A stretch of 64,000 nt of DNA from Parelaphostrongylus tenuis (taxonomy: Eukaryota; Nematoda; Chromadorea; Rhabditida; Metastrongylidae), in contig JAHQIW010007038.1 in assembly GCA_019055375.1 (NCBI GenBank), forward strand, positions 140,424 through 204,423, given 5' to 3'. Of the stretch, positions 51,101 through 55,400 are shown piece after piece. Each line of letters opens with the position of its first letter. The first letter of the stretch is position 1. The notes beneath the pieces were generated by a model. The model made no database searches and was not told the DNA's origin. It saw nothing but the letters and a program-made list of their open reading frames with translations. Made by a program: the position numbers and the translations under genes.

Positions 51101-54100
51101 AAAAATGGTCAAGTAAACTCTCCCAAAAATCCCCATATGGTCTAGCTAGGGCTTTCTCAGATGTTTATCAAAGATAGTCACCAGACTATGCGAATTTGGG
51201 GTAGCTTCTTTCAAATGAGTTTTGTATGGTTGCCACACCTCGAAGTGTTGCGAAACTTAGTTGACACCATGCGTGTGCGTGTACCATGGATTGTACAGGC
51301 GCTTGCGTGTAATGAATGCCATTGTTACCACTGCACTACCAACGCTTTGGAACTACCATTCTAGTTGAAACCAAATGTCTTATAAGGTATTCAAACGCCC
51401 ACCGGATGAAATTCGCACTTTCGTCATTAATAAAAAATTTATTTGTGACATTAAGCTTCAGAGACTTGAAATGTTACAAAATAGATGGCTGCGAGTAGAC
51501 ATTTCGAGTTCTAGCGTTATCCAACCATTATTCCTCTGGAAGACTGCGTGTGTTGTTCTGTACCACGAGTTCGTGGAGGCCTTTTCTGCTAGCACAAAGG
51601 TTTTCACTTGCTTTTCAATAGTCGATCGATAGCTCAAATCTCGGCGATTTAAACACTTGCTTCTTGAAAAGTGGTTCTTCCTGATTAGAAGGAGGCAAAT
51701 GAAAAACCGATCTCGTTCGTTGGTGGAGAACTTTTCATAGGAGTGTTAGTAACCATTCGAAAGCTGAGACTTGAGCTACAACCCCACTTTGCCGTTTTTC
51801 GAAGTAGATTTCTCTTTACATTGCTACAGGAGGAAAATTCATGGCTTCAGACGCACGCATTTCTCGTTGGACAGAGCTCTTTGTTCGGACTATTTGTAAT
51901 CATTCAACAGCGTAATCGATTAGATTTCAGCGTTGTGCTCATATCCTAAAAAAACCCTTACTCCGAAACGCAACAGGTAAAATAGCTGCAACGCAGCTGG
52001 TAATAAGTCGAATTCTCACGTGGAAGGAGCGCAGTCCTGCGCGAATTCAAGTGGGCGCTGGCTGCTGCGGCGGCCAGTAAACGGTCCTATGAACACGTAG
52101 AGAAGTATCGCATCACAGTCCACGTGGTCGCAATTCTTTTCTCACATCACATTCAACTTATTTTACCTGCTGCGTTGCAGAGTGACGGTTTTTTCAGGAG
52201 GTAAGCACAGCACTGGCATCAGGAAGCACTATGCTATCTTATAATTACTAATAGTTAATAAATGAACCAACATGTCATGCGGTCTGTTATGAACTCTTTT
52301 GCGGCCCGATACACATGATTCGGCCTTGCAGCCTTGTCAGTCGGGCAGACTCTTCGTCCTTAGTCAATGCTCTTGGGGCCCTCTACATCCCCTGTTAAGA
52401 GTAGGCGACGACGAACGATTTACGCGATCGCCTCAAGTGAAACCAGACCACAAAAGAGCACATGACATGTTGGCTCAAATAGTAATTATGTGATGTATTT
52501 AATTTTGAGATTGGTCTCAAGAAAACACTCGAAACAAACGGCTTAATGTGTCAAAAATACCAGCCACCAAGAGCAGTCGAGTGTTGAAAATTGCCGATCT
52601 CGTCAATTTTAACTTGACGGCGATTGTGTTAAAAGTTCGCCATCGCTTCCTCTTTATAGGAAAATGTAGGGCCCCAAGAGGATTGGCTATAGACGAAATG
52701 CCTGCCCTACTGACGAGGCTGCAAGGCCGAAACAGGTGTATCGGGTTGTACAAGAGCCCACAACAGACCATATGACATGTTGGCTCAAATAATAATCATA
52801 AGATATACTTAATTTTAGTCTTAGGAAAACGCTCGAAACAAACGGTATTACTTACGATCCAAAGAAAGAGTTCTACTGCGAGAAATGTGCGCTAGTTTTT
52901 TGTGGAGCTTACGGCGTTACAATAGGGTGTTCTGGAAAACCAGTGGCGTGAGATTGTAGCTAGAAATCTCAACTTTCGATTGGCTACCAACACTTCTAGA
53001 AAAAGTTCCTTTCCAACGGATGGGATCGGTTTTTCATTTGTTCCCTCCTAATTATAAAAAACTAAAACGCTTTGTTAACACACTGAAGCAGCCCAGAAAA
53101 GATTATGTTTCACCTTGGATGCGCATCATTTACTCGCGTCTGTGCTTGGCTTTTTGAGGAATTTTTAGCACTCATTTGATAGCTTAAATTTCTGATTCGG
53201 AATTTGAGTTTGGTTTCTGAAAGAATCTTCATGAAGCTCTCTAAGAGCAAAAAGATTATTGCCTTTCATCCTCAAAGATTCATGCACCGACAGCTTATGG
53301 GCGTGTAGAGGAGCCGTGGGGTATCAGAGTATTGACATCACACATTAGATTAACACACATATTGGAGTCGTTAGCCCGTTGGACTTCATAGCGAGTTTAT
53401 TCGGTAAAATAGAATGAAAATAAAGGACTCATACCTATAGAAATATAGAACAAAGTCTTTACTACTATTCTTGGACATATAAACAGAAATGTTTTCGAAA
53501 AGAAAGGAAAGCTAATAAAAATAACGTAAATTCACGCGCCACTTGAATCGTTCTGTGCGCAGCGATTTCAGCTGGCTCCAAAAAGGAAGCGATTACCGTT
53601 TTCTTTTGAAATTATTTTCTCCGTTTCAAGAAAAAAATTCGAATTATTCTTTATATCTTGATACACCACGATTTCCTCTATACGCTCATATGCATTTGTT
53701 GCATATATCTTTGAGCGTGAAATGGAATTTGCAGTACCTATATGTTAGACAGCAACAAATAAATATTCGAGCCCATTTGCTGGACAAGAACTTTTCAAAA
53801 GAGTGATAATAATCATTGGGAAGCTTAAATCTCTGGCTAATGCAGTACATGGCCGCTTTTCGAGAAAACCCTTCTATAATGCTTTAGCGAAAGGAAAACA
53901 TTTATGCTCCACACATACACACACATGTCTTTCTCGCAAAACAGAGCTACCTCTCTAAACTATCGGTAATCGTTCAATAGCATGAGATTTAACAAATTCA
54001 ACGCTATGCTTATTTTCTTAAAAAACCGCTTCTCTGCAGTGTAGCAGAGGGAACACGATTGATTTACATACGCAATCATCTGTTCTCTGGCCAGTTTACG

Positions 54101-55129
54101 AGACCGCATAGAGAGGCGGTAAGGGTGGCTGGCTCGGTGTCCGACCAATTTTCTCACATCAGAGTGCGATGTTTGGTTTTCAGTTAGGAATTACTTCTCC
54201 GCCTTGAAAAAAATTCCAGATTGAACGTCTGACTCTGATACTAAAAGATTTTCTCTATGCATTCATGCGCTTTTGGGGCTTCTGGCAAATTTATAGTTGA
54301 ATTGTGAGATCAATGTGAGACTCAATTTTATTTCGAAATTAACAGCGTGATAAAACGGTTTTTTGATGAACCGGCCACGTACCACACTAACCAGAGATTC
54401 AAGTTTTTGAATGATAACTAACACTCTTATGAAAAATTTATGTCCAGCGAAAGGTATCGGTTTTAGTTGTCGCCGTTTAACATATAAGAGCTGAAGTTTT
54501 CTTCGTTATTGAAGCGCTCTATGAAAACCTTTTCAGAGCCAAAACATATCAAAATCGTCAAGATCTTAGCTATCGCATGATTTTCAAATGTCAAGTGAAA
54601 AGCCAAGCACAAACGTCATTTCTTTCCCCTGCTACAGCGCAATCTCAAGGCCTTTCTGAAAACCACACCCAGCAATAGAATCAGTGGGATTTGAACTATC
54701 GAATCGCTTCTAGAACTCTGAGAGAACGACGAAGATGGCTCTGTACCAAAGGAATTAATAAATGAACATTACTTAGAAGTGATTGTGCTGTCATAACAAT
54801 AACAATCAATAGCTGCCGGAAGACAATTTCAAAAGCATCATTGTCTTCCTCTGATAATGGAAAAGTTATTTCTACAACCCCTTTGAATAAATTCTTAATC
54901 ACAAACAAATGAATGTCTACAACATCTGTAATCATCTCAGATTCTTCTATTGGTGATGTTCGTCTACACACCATTGAGTCAGTACTTCATGAACACTCAT
55001 CCACCGCCGCTTCACGTATGGTTTATTGCACCACTGGTCGGTCTCTATCTTCTTGGTTACAACGAAGGTCGCAAATACCTTCTAAGGAACTATCCAAAGA
55101 GCAAATTAATGAAATTCATTAAATGGTAA
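8243..55129 (+). CDS. Divergent P2C-type ATPase alpha subunit (nematode CATP-like), 29-exon gene model
   Basis: P-type ATPases of the Na+/K+ and H+/K+ class exchange cations across the plasma membrane through an aspartyl-phosphate intermediate. The spliced model (29 exons, 3378 nt, about 1125 aa; family usual about 1000-1050) shows in order an N-terminal basic segment, M1-M2, actuator domain, M3-M4 with PQGL, the phosphorylation site DKSGTLT near residue 406, a nucleotide domain with an extra insert, KGAPE, DPPR, TGDHP, TGGGVND, M5 with a PE pair, M6 with SLAYEQ, M7, M9 and M10. Phase agrees at 26 of 28 junctions. Changed motifs (TGES, PEGL, TGDGVND, second M6 acid) suggest loss or change of ion pumping; nucleotide-binding elements look intact. 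The closest group is probably the C. elegans catp-1 to catp-4 type paralogues, which I infer from style and not from a search. The span includes introns; coding parts are listed separately. Start exon and two junctions are uncertain. Confidence 0.9.
8253..10207 (+). other. ATPase intron 1
   Basis: Donor GTAAGT to acceptor TTTCAG. A small GAAGCACA...TGTGCTTC hairpin near 9022 is the only structure noted. The intron depends on the exon 1 call. Confidence 0.4.
10208..10249 (+). CDS. ATPase exon 2 (N-terminal cytosolic segment)
   Basis: 42 nt between the acceptor ATTATTTCAG and the donor GTACGA, reading [13 protein letters not shown] in the only open frame. Incoming phase 1 and outgoing phase 1 fit both neighbours. 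The segment is hydrophilic and not conserved in the family; support comes from splice signals and phase only. Confidence 0.5.
10312..10406 (+). CDS. ATPase exon 3 (basic N-terminal segment)
   Basis: Encodes [19 protein letters not shown] followed by a polar stretch ending TDITEARN. The basic RWRRKDK cluster resembles the lysine/arginine-rich N-terminus of Na+/K+ ATPase alpha chains. Acceptor TTTTATAG and donor GTGCTT; incoming phase 1, outgoing phase 0. The preceding intron is only 62 bp. Confidence 0.65.
10975..11120 (+). mobile_element. tRNA-derived SINE (family 2)
   Basis: GGGGCGCCGTGGCCGATTAG with TTATGATGC (A box) and GGGAGCTGAGCTCCACC (B-box region), followed by CGGCAGTCAACAAGGAGACC and TTATGGAACGCC. 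In ATPase intron 3. Confidence 0.5.
11597..11721 (+). CDS. ATPase exon 4 (N-terminal cation ATPase domain)
   Basis: Reads [20 protein letters not shown] and then ends GLSTEEAR. This matches the start of the cation-ATPase N-terminal domain (in Na+/K+ ATPase an H-x-L-S/T-x-x-E-L segment followed by GLT..A). Acceptor TTTTTAG, donor GTGAGT; phase 0 in, phase 2 out. Confidence 0.85.
11850..12015 (+). repeat. Local direct repeat, first copy
   Basis: AGTCTCGAAATCACTTC, TTCATTT, TTCTCTTACAACAATTCTTC and CGGACCTATTTTTGAAATCT recur in the same order about 475 bp downstream. T-rich intronic sequence. Confidence 0.5.
12330..12500 (+). repeat. Local direct repeat, second copy
   Basis: Contains GGTCTCGAAATCACTTCGTG, TTTTCTCTAACAATCGTTC and CGGACGTATTTTTTGAATCTC, matching 11850-12015. 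Confidence 0.5.
13248..13320 (+). repeat. SINE family 1 tail fragment
   Basis: The segment GCATGGCACATCCCTTAGGG through TTGATCAACGCTGAGAG is the reverse complement of 62986-63028. Only this end is present. Confidence 0.5.
13391..13930 (-). pseudogene. Tc1/mariner transposase remnant, central part deleted
   Basis: Minus-strand reading gives an N-terminal helix-turn-helix-like part ([19 protein letters not shown], then across a frameshift [13 protein letters not shown]) and a C-terminal part with a DI-WPSN-x-PDLNP-like block, ending [13 protein letters not shown]. The catalytic middle is absent: the two parts are separated by only a few tens of bases. Frameshifts show it is dead. It lies antisense in ATPase intron 4. 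Confidence 0.65.
13988..14450. repeat. Inverted-repeat element (type 3)
   Basis: GGCCACAGCTCAAATTTCAA through TTTTTGAGC (14013-14057) is inverted at 14103-14147 over about 44 bp. A third half-copy lies at 14400-14445. Related sequence occurs at 52.5-52.8 kb and 61.0-61.2 kb (CACTCGAAAC ends, ACACGTGT(A/T)TCG(G/A) segments). Confidence 0.55.
14674..14845. repeat. (TA)n-rich microsatellite tract
   Basis: Alternating TA runs broken by TATGCATATGCATAC and similar. In ATPase intron 4. Confidence 0.9.
17690..18490 (-). pseudogene. Mariner transposase remnant (second lineage)
   Basis: Minus-strand reading shows the mariner blocks [20 protein letters not shown] (usual WW-x-x-x-GV-(I/V)-(Y/H)-(Y/F)-E-LL) and [20 protein letters not shown] (usual HPPYSPDLAPSD(Y/F)HLF). 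An upstream piece resembles DEKW. Several frameshifts and stops break the frame. The PPYSP-x-x-x-PSD block holds the third catalytic Asp. Confidence 0.75.
18633..18742 (+). CDS. ATPase exon 5 (pre-M1 and start of M1)
   Basis: Encodes the DG..N.LPPP element ([13 protein letters not shown]) and the amphipathic run into M1, ending FKFWLLLT plus one base. It aligns with the DGPN-x-L-x-PPP to LLW region of Na+/K+ ATPase. The only GT near the end gives outgoing phase 1, but the next exon reads in phase 0. Either the true donor differs, a small exon is missed, or the assembly has an indel here. Confidence 0.8.
19256..19417 (+). CDS. ATPase exon 6 (M1-M2)
   Basis: Encodes two hydrophobic segments: [19 protein letters not shown], then after a short polar loop [20 protein letters not shown], followed by QENKARK, the equivalent of the conserved QE(A/N)K cytosolic end of M2. 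Acceptor TATGTGCAG, donor GTAGAG, phase 0 out. Confidence 0.92.
19480..19810 (+). repeat. Dispersed repeat (ATTCATCCTCC type)
   Basis: AGCAATTCTGGCATTTAATTC, GCATTCATCCTCCACAAAGG, TCTTTGAATATTTCAC and GGATGTAGCGCAGTTATTAG. The same order appears at 61530-61800 and partly at 6100-6190, 11340-11410 and 56820-56950. Possibly another SINE type. Confidence 0.5.
20452..20564 (+). CDS. ATPase exon 7 (actuator domain, first half)
   Basis: Reads [18 protein letters not shown], then [19 protein letters not shown]. The actuator-domain signature VVGDLV is present, and the upstream [11 protein letters not shown] aligns with the (V/L)P-x-x-A-x-VIR element. Acceptor TGTTTTAG, donor GTTTGT, phase 2 out. Confidence 0.93.
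21130..21395 (-). mobile_element. tRNA-derived SINE (family 1)
   Basis: Minus-strand copy sharing GAGGTGATTGAATGCA(C/T)ATCTGGCC, the TTGGTGAGCC segment and a B-box-like GGTTCGAAACA region with the 63 kb element. Diverged. In ATPase intron 7. Confidence 0.6.
21807..21883 (+). CDS. ATPase exon 8 (actuator domain, GxRIPAD to TG)
   Basis: Encodes [19 protein letters not shown] and ends SEVTG. The family motif GDRIPAD appears as GYRIPAD. The last codon is split, so the residues after T-G depend on the next acceptor. Acceptor TTGTAG, donor GTGACT, phase 1 out. Confidence 0.9.
22440..22530. repeat. TA-rich tract
   Basis: Imperfect TATATAATATATA runs in ATPase intron 8. Confidence 0.8.
22952..23094 (+). 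CDS. ATPase exon 9 (actuator domain after TG)
   Basis: With acceptor GATATCAG the protein reads [15 protein letters not shown], later [17 protein letters not shown] and IVIRTGKFT. The spacing to the conserved proline matches TGES-x-P, so the catalytic Glu position is Gln. A second in-frame acceptor at 22919 (TTCTGACAG) would add 11 residues and give TGEK. The second half matches N(I/V)AF..S/T.C.EG.G.G(I/V)V.TG of Na+/K+ ATPase. Donor GTAAGC, phase 0 out. Confidence 0.88.
23383..23531 (+). CDS. ATPase exon 10 (pre-M3 and M3)
   Basis: Encodes [20 protein letters not shown], then a hydrophobic M3 ([20 protein letters not shown]). It aligns with the GRIA-L....TPI..EI..FI region. Acceptor GTCTGTAG, donor GTAAGT, phase 2 out. 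Confidence 0.92.
24169..24326 (+). CDS. ATPase exon 11 (M4 with altered PEGL motif)
   Basis: Encodes [20 protein letters not shown], then [20 protein letters not shown]4 normally carries VANVPEGL, whose Glu binds the transported cation; here it is Gln (PQGL). The cytosolic extension matches the RMA(R/K)KN..VK.L..(V/I) segment. Acceptor GTTGCAG, donor GTTAGT, phase 1 out. Confidence 0.95.
24611..25276. repeat. Foldback element with inverted arms of about 200 bp (type 2)
   Basis: Left arm: GGTACTGTTTTATTATGGCG, GCGCCACTTGAGGCC, ATCAAGTGAATTTCAA and AGCTGTACCAGTCATAATGA. Right arm, inverted: TCATTATGACTGGTAC-like near 25113, TTCACTTGATTTGAGC, GAGGCCTCAATTGGC and CGCCATAATAGAACAATACC. No coding capacity. 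It ends about 13 bp before ATPase exon 12. Confidence 0.65.
25290..25397 (+). CDS. ATPase exon 12 (phosphorylation site)
   Basis: Reads [20 protein letters not shown] followed by [10 protein letters not shown]. The phosphorylated Asp and the following Lys are kept, but DKTGT is DKSGT. Acceptor TTTGTTCAG, donor GTTAGT, phase 1 in and out. The acceptor lies about 13 bp from the end of a foldback element. Confidence 0.96.
25455..25650 (+). mobile_element. tRNA-derived SINE (family 1)
   Basis: CAACGCAGTACTTCGTGGTGCC (A-box region) and TTTGGTTCGACCCG (B box), then TCTCCATCCCT and TCAGTAAATTGGTGCTTGA, matching the family body at 1.6 kb. It lies in ATPase intron 12, directly after exon 12. Confidence 0.6.
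25811..26798. repeat. Foldback element with long terminal inverted repeats (type 1)
   Basis: TTATCTGATCGCCGTTTCGA at the start is exactly inverted at 26776-26798 (TCGAAACGGCGATCAGATAA). The inner region (AACTTCTTAGTGCCTCATAA...GAAAATTGGGTTTCGC) closely matches 841-890. In ATPase intron 12. Confidence 0.65.
28223..28321 (+). CDS. ATPase exon 13 (start of nucleotide domain)
   Basis: Encodes [20 protein letters not shown], then [12 protein letters not shown]. Weakly conserved region after the phosphorylation site. The reading frame, phase 1 in and out, and position between recognised exons support it. Acceptor AATTTAAG is not pyrimidine-rich just before AG. Confidence 0.75.
29006..29141 (+). 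CDS. ATPase exon 14 (nucleotide domain, CNRA element)
   Basis: Reads [18 protein letters not shown], ending TKNFTI plus two bases. The CNRA element matches the (L/V)CN(R/K)A signature of the Na+/K+ ATPase nucleotide domain. Acceptor GGTTTCAG; donor GTGAGC follows ATT GT, giving phase 2 out. Confidence 0.82.
29766..29816. repeat. (TA)n microsatellite
   Basis: About 25 perfect TA units just before the RTE fragment, probably linked to its truncated 5' end. Confidence 0.95.
29838..30610 (+). mobile_element. RTE-type non-LTR retrotransposon, 3' fragment
   Basis: Encodes the C-terminal end of an RTE-class reverse transcriptase: [12 protein letters not shown], then [20 protein letters not shown] and [17 protein letters not shown], and after a frameshift near 30160, [37 protein letters not shown] and [12 protein letters not shown] stop falls at 30601-30603 and a TGATA(T) tail runs into a TA microsatellite. 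It is 5'-truncated at a TA tract, as is common for RTE copies. It lies in ATPase intron 14, sense to the gene. Confidence 0.85.
30611..30720. repeat. TA-rich tract at RTE 3' end
   Basis: Follows the GATACAGGTGATA end of the RTE fragment; RTE elements usually end in short A/T-rich tandem repeats. Confidence 0.8.
31050..31135 (+). mobile_element. tRNA-like SINE head
   Basis: GGCCCCGATGGTGAAGTGAT (A-box region) and ATTCGGGTTCACCTCC (B box) at tRNA-like spacing; no acceptor-stem pairing seen. In ATPase intron 14. Confidence 0.35.
31568..31674 (+). CDS. ATPase exon 15 (nucleotide-domain insert, Ser/Arg-rich)
   Basis: Encodes [20 protein letters not shown], then [15 protein letters not shown]. 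It has no counterpart in standard alpha subunits but fits exactly by phase (2 in, 1 out) between the CNRA exon and the next exon. Basic and serine-rich, with R-x-x-S patterns. Acceptor TTTTATAG; donor GTCAGT is weaker than consensus. Confidence 0.6.
32361..32476 (+). CDS. ATPase exon 16 (nucleotide domain, SE(S/V)ALLK element)
   Basis: Reads [20 protein letters not shown], then [18 protein letters not shown]. This aligns with GDASESALLK.IEL....V...R.RY of Na+/K+ ATPase. Acceptor AATTTCAG. The donor is taken as CAT|GTAGGT because only phase 0 leaves the next exon open. Confidence 0.9.
32920..33024 (+). CDS. ATPase exon 17 (nucleotide-binding PFNS element)
   Basis: Encodes [20 protein letters not shown] and then [11 protein letters not shown]. 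The EIPFNS motif with its ATP-stacking Phe is kept; the following lysine of Na+/K+ ATPase (FNSTNK) is Arg here. Acceptor TTTTTGCAG, donor GTAATT, phase 0. Confidence 0.94.
33114..33236 (+). CDS. ATPase exon 18 (KGAPE motif)
   Basis: Reads [20 protein letters not shown], ending [16 protein letters not shown], whose Lys contacts ATP, is fully conserved. Acceptor TCATTTAG, donor GTGTGA, phase 0. The preceding intron is only 89 bp. Confidence 0.95.
33998..34155 (+). CDS. ATPase exon 19 (hinge, DPPR motif)
   Basis: Encodes [20 protein letters not shown], then later [14 protein letters not shown]. The GRRV(I/L) element and the DPPR hinge between nucleotide and phosphorylation domains are kept; the family MIDPPR reads IMDPPR. 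Acceptor GTGTTTCAG, donor GTATGA, phase 2 out. Confidence 0.95.
36417..36465 (+). CDS. ATPase exon 20 (phosphorylation domain)
   Basis: 49 nt encoding [16 protein letters not shown] after a split Arg codon. It matches PR.....A...C..AGI(K) between DPPR and TGDHP. Acceptor TTGTTTCAG, donor GTAGCT, phase 0 out. Confidence 0.93.
36807..36890 (+). CDS. ATPase exon 21 (TGDHP motif)
   Basis: Reads [20 protein letters not shown], then [13 protein letters not shown] and the AKA(I/V)A follow-up are conserved. Acceptor AAGTTTAG, donor GTAAGA, phase 0. The following intron is 5.5 kb. Confidence 0.96.
38951..39032 (+). repeat. 18-bp minisatellite, 4.5 units
   Basis: Units beginning CCAAACAATGG start at 38951, 38969, 38987, 39005 and 39023, an exact 18 bp period with internal changes. 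It runs into an (AAT)n microsatellite. The repetitive ORFs on both strands here are a by-product. Confidence 0.8.
39075..39126. repeat. (AAT)n microsatellite
   Basis: About 17 uninterrupted trinucleotide units. Confidence 0.95.
39338..39388 (-). ncRNA. Hammerhead ribozyme, type I, short stem III (copy B, dimer unit 1)
   Basis: On the minus strand: GGGCTA, CTGACGG, a G-rich/CCTCC stem-loop II, GAAAC, ACG-CGAG-TGT (stem III), GTA, then TAGCCC, which pairs perfectly with GGGCTA (6 bp stem I). One core substitution: CTGANGA ends in G. Predicted cleavage lies between 39344 and 39343. Confidence 0.7.
39606..39653 (-). ncRNA. Hammerhead ribozyme, type I, short stem III (copy C, dimer unit 2)
   Basis: On the minus strand: GAGCTG, CTGACGA, GGGG/CTCC stem II, GGAAC (core GAAAC with one change), ACA-CCGG-TGT stem III, GTA, then TGGCTC, which pairs with GAGCTG over 6 positions including two wobbles. 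Its predicted cut site is 268 bp from that of copy B, the same as the repeat period. Confidence 0.65.
42433..42548 (+). CDS. ATPase exon 22 (phosphorylation domain)
   Basis: Encodes [20 protein letters not shown] and ends RHQYIVFAR. It aligns with the ACVVHG..L to IVFART region, shorter than in Na+/K+ ATPase just after TGDHP. Acceptor TTTGCAG, donor GTAAAT, phase 0 in and 2 out. Confidence 0.93.
42597..42670 (+). mobile_element. tRNA-like SINE head
   Basis: AGTATACTGGTTAACGGTGCC and GTCCGGTTCGATCTCC give an A-box and B-box pair. Body diverged. It begins about 50 bp after ATPase exon 22. Confidence 0.4.
43492..43503. repeat. Poly(C) run of 12
   Basis: Unusual in this AT-rich context; a likely site of sequencing length error. 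Confidence 0.9.
44074..44210 (+). CDS. ATPase exon 23 (altered TGDGVND motif)
   Basis: Reads [18 protein letters not shown], then [20 protein letters not shown] and IAMGRC. The hinge motif TGDGVND appears as TGGGVND: the first Asp, which coordinates Mg2+ in active pumps, is Gly, while the second Asp is kept. T-(S/N)-x-(Q/E)-Q-K is recognisable. Acceptor GTTTTCAG, donor GTGAGT, phase 1 out. Confidence 0.95.
44400..45240. repeat. Compound foldback element (type 2)
   Basis: The left arm near 44460-44580 matches the 24.6 kb element. The right arm occurs twice: GACTGGTACGGCGTTAAACA at 44868 and GACTGGTACGGCGCCAGAG at 45068, each followed by TTCACTTGATTTGAGC or TTCGCTTGATTTAAGC and by CGCTTTTACC. 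One arm has therefore been duplicated. In ATPase intron 23. Confidence 0.6.
45659..45764 (+). CDS. ATPase exon 24 (phosphorylation domain end)
   Basis: Encodes [20 protein letters not shown] followed by [14 protein letters not shown]. This is the highly conserved AD-(M/I)-(I/V)[10 protein letters not shown]..(V/I)EEGR..FDNL block. Acceptor CTGTTCAG, donor GTCTCG (weak), phase 2 out. Confidence 0.96.
45827..45926 (+). CDS. ATPase exon 25 (M5)
   Basis: Reads [20 protein letters not shown], then [15 protein letters not shown]5 of Na+/K+ ATPase has S(I/L)AYT....PE..PF; the cation-binding Glu of the PE pair is kept. It is separated from exon 24 by a 62 bp intron. Acceptor TTTCCAG, donor GTATTA, phase 0 out. 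Confidence 0.93.
46365..46440 (+). mobile_element. tRNA-like SINE head
   Basis: GCGTCGGTAGTGCAATGGTT (A box) and GCGTTCAAGTCCTAG (B box). Flanked on both sides by a repeated GCACACCACTCT(G/A)CATCAT segment (46150 and 46444), which may be part of the same insertion. Confidence 0.4.
46791..46907. repeat. Perfect-arm hairpin of about 37 bp
   Basis: TTTACAGCTAAGAGAATATT with GGGTTTCGCACTCGTCGC is inverted, with few mismatches, at 46871-46907. The short loop contains GCGC-rich sequence. It would form a strong cruciform or RNA hairpin. Confidence 0.65.
47240..47439 (+). CDS. ATPase exon 26 (M6-M7)
   Basis: Encodes [20 protein letters not shown], then [18 protein letters not shown] and M7 ([20 protein letters not shown]). 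M6 keeps the first cation-binding Asp (IDL), but the second (DLGTD in Na+/K+ ATPase) is Glu. SLAYEQ.E.DIM is conserved. Acceptor CCATCTAG, donor GTTCGT, phase 2 out. Confidence 0.96.
47869..47913 (-). ncRNA. Degenerate hammerhead ribozyme (copy D)
   Basis: On the minus strand: GTGCCA, CTGATGA (perfect), a GGCGAGCGA stem-loop, GAGGGC in place of GAAAC, GTACGTA and TGGCTC. Stem I and the GTA site are preserved but the GAAA box is lost, so self-cleavage is unlikely. Confidence 0.5.
48134..48180 (+). ncRNA. Degenerate hammerhead ribozyme (copy E)
   Basis: GGGCCA, CTGCTGA (one core change), GCGA/TCGC stem II, CGTGAC in place of CGAAAC, then GTG|TGGCTC with G at the cleavage position. Stem I pairs perfectly apart from one wobble. 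Probably inactive. Confidence 0.45.
48395..48439 (+). ncRNA. Degenerate hammerhead ribozyme (copy F)
   Basis: GGGCCA, CTGATGA (perfect), a stem-loop ending ATCGC, AAAC (one G of GAAAC missing or changed), then TTA|TGGCTC. Lies 261 bp after copy E in the same orientation, as a second tandem unit. Confidence 0.5.
49156..49323 (+). CDS. ATPase exon 27 (extracellular M7-M8 loop)
   Basis: Reads [20 protein letters not shown], then [15 protein letters not shown] and a basic end GRLFSLCR. Position and phase fit the extracellular M7-M8 loop that contacts the beta subunit in Na+/K+ ATPase, but the SYGQ-W core is absent. NIT and NFT are possible N-glycosylation sites. Acceptor TATTAAG, donor GTGAGT, phase 2 out. 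Confidence 0.85.
49389..49515 (+). mobile_element. tRNA-derived SINE (family 1)
   Basis: GAGCGTATAGCGCAGCGATT (A box) and GATGGTTCCATCTCGCGTTC (B box), then CGGGCCCACCAAACC as in family 1. It lies in the ATPase intron where an M8 exon seems to be missing. Confidence 0.55.
49816..49908 (+). CDS. ATPase exon 28 (M8 end to M9)
   Basis: Encodes [18 protein letters not shown], then [13 protein letters not shown]. It aligns with the end of M8, the C-(K/R)-TRR-x-S-(V/L)-F loop and M9. It opens in phase 0, whereas exon 27 leaves phase 2, so one small M8 exon is probably unrecognised in 49324-49815. Acceptor TTTTTTAG, donor GTCAGC. Confidence 0.88.
50500..50910. mobile_element. Decayed hammerhead repeat units
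   Basis: Contains CTGATGAAGC on the minus strand near 50590, the segment CTCATCCATTGTTTTTTAGCC near 50710, and on the plus strand GGCGATACCGCCGAAACGTA near 50810. The pieces match the retrozyme-like family, but no complete hammerhead remains. Confidence 0.45.
51766..52258 (+). repeat. Dispersed repeat, about 500 bp (copy 2)
   Basis: Second copy of the sequence at 1-520. It lies in ATPase intron 28. No open frame is conserved between the copies, so it looks like a non-coding mobile or satellite-derived unit. Confidence 0.6.
52500..52830. repeat. Inverted-repeat element (type 3)
   Basis: Shares GAAAACACTCGAAACAAACG, GACGAGGCTGCAAGGCCGAA and ATGACATGTTGGCTCAAAT with the type 3 family. The last segment occurs at both ends of the region. 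In ATPase intron 28. Confidence 0.45.
54941..55129 (+). CDS. ATPase exon 29 (M10 and C-terminus, terminal exon)
   Basis: Reads [20 protein letters not shown], a Pro-rich turn, then [20 protein letters not shown] and finally a basic tail ending KLMKFIKW before TAA at 55127-55129. It matches M9-end/M10 and the E-x-RK-x-(L/I)-(L/I)-R tail of the family. The C-terminal KETYY of vertebrate Na+/K+ ATPase is missing. Acceptor CATCTCAG, phase 0. Confidence 0.95.
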   Translation: MLLLVMFVYTPLSQYFMNTHPPPLHVWFIAPLVGLYLLGYNEGRKYLLRNYPKSKLMKFIKW

Positions 55130-55400
55130 CGTCCGCGAATGCGATGATGAAGTCGGAAATCGCGCCGATTGTGCATTAGTATGAGCTGGAAATTCTACAT
55201 CATTGCCTGCTTCATTTTATTCTCTTTCTTTTGCTTGTTGATATTTTGTAAATTTGTCACAGTCAATATATTGTAAGTATTCAGGAGATAAGAGCATTTA
55301 TTGTTGAATGGTTATCTTTTGTGCGACATATTCAGAAATCTCAGGACTGACTACCTATTATCCTCGGCGTAGTTTGAATAAATGAGTATTTCTTCTGTTT
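55130..55400 (+). other. Putative 3' UTR with AATAAA signal
   Basis: Non-coding sequence after the TAA stop. A canonical AATAAA lies at 55377-55382, about 250 bp past the stop, with T-rich sequence following. This is the most likely cleavage and polyadenylation region. Confidence 0.5.

Larger units (their letters stand above)
49909..54940 (+). other. ATPase intron 28 (5.0 kb)
   Basis: Contains decayed hammerhead units, the 500 bp dispersed repeat, a type 3 element and several fragments with GTGTTAGTAA(C/T)CATTCGAAA. No exon found in it. Confidence 0.65.

Noticed and set aside
54696..54974. Minus-strand open frame of 92 codons
   Set aside because: Overlaps the start of the terminal ATPase exon in antisense and has no recognised domain.
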